Below, in pieces: positions 61,761 through 64,000 of a stretch of DNA of 64,000 bases. Below the pieces are notes generated by a model, which saw nothing but the letters and a program-made list of their open reading frames with translations, was not told where the DNA came from and did not search any database. The stretch's first letter is position 1, and every line of letters starts with the position of its first letter. Where the stretch lies: assembly GCF_024218795.1 (NCBI RefSeq), contig NZ_CP100400.1, forward strand, positions 124,001 to 188,000. The letters are read 5' to 3'. The translations under genes and the position numbers were made by a program. The DNA is from Halorussus aquaticus. GTDB taxonomy: Archaea; Halobacteriota; Halobacteria; Halobacteriales; Haladaptataceae.

Positions 61761-64000
61761 CTACCCCGTGTTCTTCATCCCGGCCGCGATTCCCTTGACG
61801 GTCAGTCGCAGCGTGCGCTCCTCCTCGGGCGTCAGGTGCGACTGTGAGAGCAACTGAGTCTGGAGCAGGTTGAGCGGGTCCACGTAGGGGTTGCGCCGCT
61901 CCAGACTCCCTTCGAGCCACTCGCGCTTGAGCAGACTGTCCCGGTCCGTGATCTCGGTCACCAGTTCGACCGCGCGGTCGTACTCGGACTCGATTCGGGG
62001 GAAGAACGCCTCCCGGCGGTCGGCGGGCGCGAGTCGGGCGTACTCGCTCGCGATTTCGAGGTCGGTCCGGGCCAGCGCCAACGCGGCGTTGTCGAGCGTC
62101 GTCCGGAAGAACGGCCACTCGGCGTACATCTCTCGGAGCGTCGCCACGTCACCCCCGTCGTCGAGGTAGGCGTCTAGCCCCTCCGCCAGCGCGTACCACC
62201 CGGGGAGGATGCACCGGGCCTGCGTCCACGAGAACACCCACGGAATCGCCCGGAGGTCTTCGACCGTGCGCTCGCCCGACCGGGAGGCCGGGCGCGACCC
62301 GAGATTGAGTTCCTCGATGACCTCGATGGGCGTCGCGTCCTCGAAGTACGAGACGAACCCCTCGGTTTCGAGCAGGTCCCGGTAGCCGTCGCGCGCGGCG
62401 TCGGCCGCGGTCTCCATCGCCTCGACCCACTCGTCGGGCACCTCCTCGACGGGGTCGCGGATGGCCTCGTGGCGGGCGCGCAACTGAGCGTCGAGCATCT
62501 GTTCGAGGTTGCGCTCGGCGATGCGGGGGTTGGCGTACTTCTCGGCGATGGCCTCGCCCTGCTCGGTGAACTTGACCTCGCCGGTCACCGTCTCGTTGGG
62601 GAGCGCGAGCAGGGCGTCGTTCATCGGACCGCCGCCCCGAGAGATGGACCCGCCGCGGCCGTGGAACAGGCGCATGCGCACGTCGTAGTCGTCGCAGATG
62701 GCCGCGAGGCGCTTCTGGTTGCGGTAGAGGCTCCAGTTGGCCGCGAGGAAGCCGTTCTCCTTGTTGGAGTCCGAGTACCCGAGCATGATTTCCTGCGTTC
62801 CGCCGCGGGCTTCGACCGCGGCCGCGTACGCGTCGTTCTCGAACAGCGTGCCCATGATTCGGCGCGCGCCCGACAGCGCCGACTCGGTTTCCAGCAGGGG
62901 TACCACGTCGAGTCCCGAGTACCCCGGGAGGTCCACGACTCCGGCTTGGTCGGCCAGAAACAGGACTTCGAGGACGTGACTCGGCTCCTCGGTCATGCTG
63001 ATGCAGTAGGTGTCGATGGCCTCGACGCCGTACTCGGCCTGCCAGTCGGCGGTCCGGTCGAACAGCGTGAGGACGCGACTCGCGGTGTCCGAGAGGTTGT
63101 CGGTGTCCGACACGTCGATAATCGGGTCGTCCTGAAGGATGGCCTCCGTCAGGGTCTCGACGCGCTCGTCCTCGTCCATCGCCTCGTACTCGACGCCCTC
63201 CCGCGCCAGCGCCTCGCCGACCGCCTCGGTGTGGTTCTTCTGATGGTCGCGCAGGTCGAGACTCGCCAGCGAGAGACCGAACGTGGCGACCCGCCGCCGG
63301 AAGGGGTCCACCTTGTCCTCGGCGACGACCCCCGCGCCGTTCTCCCGAAGGCTCTCGGCGATGGCGTCCACGTCGGCCAGCAGTTCGTCGCTGTGGTCGT
63401 AGCCGCCGGGCCGCACGTCGCCCACCCGGTCGAGGCGCTCGCGCATCAGTTTCAGCTTCTGGCGGTAGGGTTCGTGGGGGTAGCGTTCCTCGGCCTCCGC
63501 GGCGACGCCGGGCAGGCGCTCGCGGTCGGCGTCGAGGCGCGCCTCGAACTCCTCGCTGACGGCGATGCTCCCGTCGTCCTGACTGAGGACGCCCGAGAGG
63601 CGCTTGCACTCCTCGCGGTAGCGCGACACCACGACCTCGCGCTGGCGTTCGAGCGTCTCGGCGGTCACGTCGGGAGTGACGAACGGATTGCCGTCCCGGT
63701 CGCTCCCGGCCCACGACCGGAACTCGAAGAGCTTGGGAATGTCCAGCGAGTCGAACTCCTCGCCCAGTTCGCGCTCCAGTTCGTCGTACACCTCGCCCAC
63801 CACGTCGAACAGCGTATTTTCGAGGTACCACTGGACGTTGAGCGCCTCGTCGGTGACCTCCGGCCTGCGCTCGCGGACCTGTGGCGTCTGCCACAGACTC
63901 GTGACCTCGGCTTCGAGGTCGCGCTCGACGGCCGACTCCTCGCGGTCGGTGAGTCGTCGCTCGTCCAGCGTCTCGATGTCGTCGGCGACCGCGCGGAGTT
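61761..64000 (-). CDS. ppc: Phosphoenolpyruvate carboxylase, 5' end beyond window
   Basis: The C-terminal 746 or so residues of PEP carboxylase. The C-terminus MKNTG is intact at 61761. Key motifs seen: GSDRDGNPFVTPDVT, GYSDSNKENGFLAAN, FHGRGGSISRGGGP and FTEQGEAIAEKYANP, with PEP/bicarbonate-binding His and Arg in the GRGGS loop. It carboxylates PEP to oxaloacetate for anaplerosis. The frame continues to base 63998 and beyond the window; no internal start is proposed. Confidence 0.95.
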   Translation of the reverse strand, partial: LRAVADDIETLDERRLTDREESAVERDLEAEVTSLWQTPQVRERRPEVTDEALNVQWYLENTLFDVVGEVYDELERELGEEFDSLDIPKLFEFRSWAGSDRDGNPFVTPDVTAETLERQREVVVSRYREECKRLSGVLSQDDGSIAVSEEFEARLDADRERLPGVAAEAEERYPHEPYRQKLKLMRERLDRVGDVRPGGYDHSDELLADVDAIAESLRENGAGVVAEDKVDPFRRRVATFGLSLASLDLRDHQKNHTEAVGEALAREGVEYEAMDEDERVETLTEAILQDDPIIDVSDTDNLSDTASRVLTLFDRTADWQAEYGVEAIDTYCISMTEEPSHVLEVLFLADQAGVVDLPGYSGLDVVPLLETESALSGARRIMGTLFENDAYAAAVEARGGTQEIMLGYSDSNKENGFLAANWSLYRNQKRLAAICDDYDVRMRLFHGRGGSISRGGGPMNDALLALPNETVTGEVKFTEQGEAIAEKYANPRIAERNLEQMLDAQLRARHEAIRDPVEEVPDEWVEAMETAADAARDGYRDLLETEGFVSYFEDATPIEVIEELNLGSRPASRSGERTVEDLRAIPWVFSWTQARCILPGWYALAEGLDAYLDDGGDVATLREMYAEWPFFRTTLDNAALALARTDLEIASEYARLAPADRREAFFPRIESEYDRAVELVTEITDRDSLLKREWLEGSLERRNPYVDPLNLLQTQLLSQSHLTPEEERTLRLTVKGIAAGMKNTG

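Noticed and set aside
1..64000. CRISPR arrays, IS elements, rRNA or tRNA genes
   Set aside because: None recognised by eye. The Gly-Asn and 24-bp repeats are in-frame coding repeats and the 68-bp tandem repeat is a gene-tail duplication.

Overview
The window is a piece of haloarchaeal (class Halobacteria) chromosome. The evidence is high GC, strongly acidic predicted proteins, twin-arginine signal peptides on most exported proteins, overlapping stop/start codons, TATA-type promoters about 25-35 nt upstream of start codons, and archaeal markers (GatD, SAMP1-like modifier, stand-alone GMP synthase ATPase subunit, archaeal PspA, HemAT-type transducer). I would not go below family level. No tRNA, rRNA, CRISPR array or complete insertion sequence was seen.

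Layout. 1-607: 3' part of a NUDIX hydrolase gene. 907-11146: a carbohydrate locus, all on the + strand. It holds a four-gene sugar ABC transporter (binding lipoprotein, two permeases, ATPase) plus a tiny membrane protein, then GlpR-type repressor and 1-phosphofructokinase, then a complete bacterial-type fructose phosphotransferase system in five genes (EIIC, EIIA, HPr, EI, EIIB). 11508-17353: small membrane proteins, a PfkB-family sugar kinase, a winged-helix regulator, a zinc-ribbon microprotein, a nucleoside phosphorylase and an HPP-UspA fusion whose 3' end is tandemly duplicated. 17471-23953: flavin oxidoreductase, DUF389 protein, a K+ channel with RCK domain and two membrane proteins with RCK-C-like regions. 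24091-27896: SAMP1-like ubiquitin-fold modifier, a membrane protein with a paralogue later in the window, GNAT acetyltransferase and GatD.

27969-29535 is an anomalous AT-rich island with two small genes (a Tat-exported protein and a small membrane protein). It is bounded by a 13-bp direct repeat and followed by a decayed membrane-protein pseudogene with five in-frame stops. 30457-37240: regulators, an Asn/Gly-repeat secreted protein, DUF1405, DUF5802 and a Tat-exported protein divergent from its likely regulator. 37276-48972: CarB, TetR regulator plus MATE pump, type I IPP isomerase lacking the usual catalytic Cys, MoaB-like protein with a His/Asp-rich N-terminus, zinc-binding alcohol dehydrogenase-like protein, JAMM protease (probable desampylase), the second membrane paralogue and a secreted metalloprotease-like protein. 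48978-64000: PspA, an esterase-like hydrolase, a Tat lipoprotein HtrA protease, the pyrG-guaA-DUF7126 operon, methyltransferase, MBL-fold and cupin proteins, a PsiE-like protein, a YkgJ Fe/Zn-cluster protein, HemAT, and PEP carboxylase (5' end beyond the window).

How the genes fit together. Sugar enters by ABC transporter and by PTS. The PTS makes fructose 1-phosphate, PfkB converts it to fructose 1,6-bisphosphate, and GlpR probably represses the set. An 11-bp element is shared by the ABC and PTS promoters. The SAMP1-like modifier and the JAMM protease belong to the same protein-modification cycle. PyrG, GuaA and CarB supply nucleotide biosynthesis.
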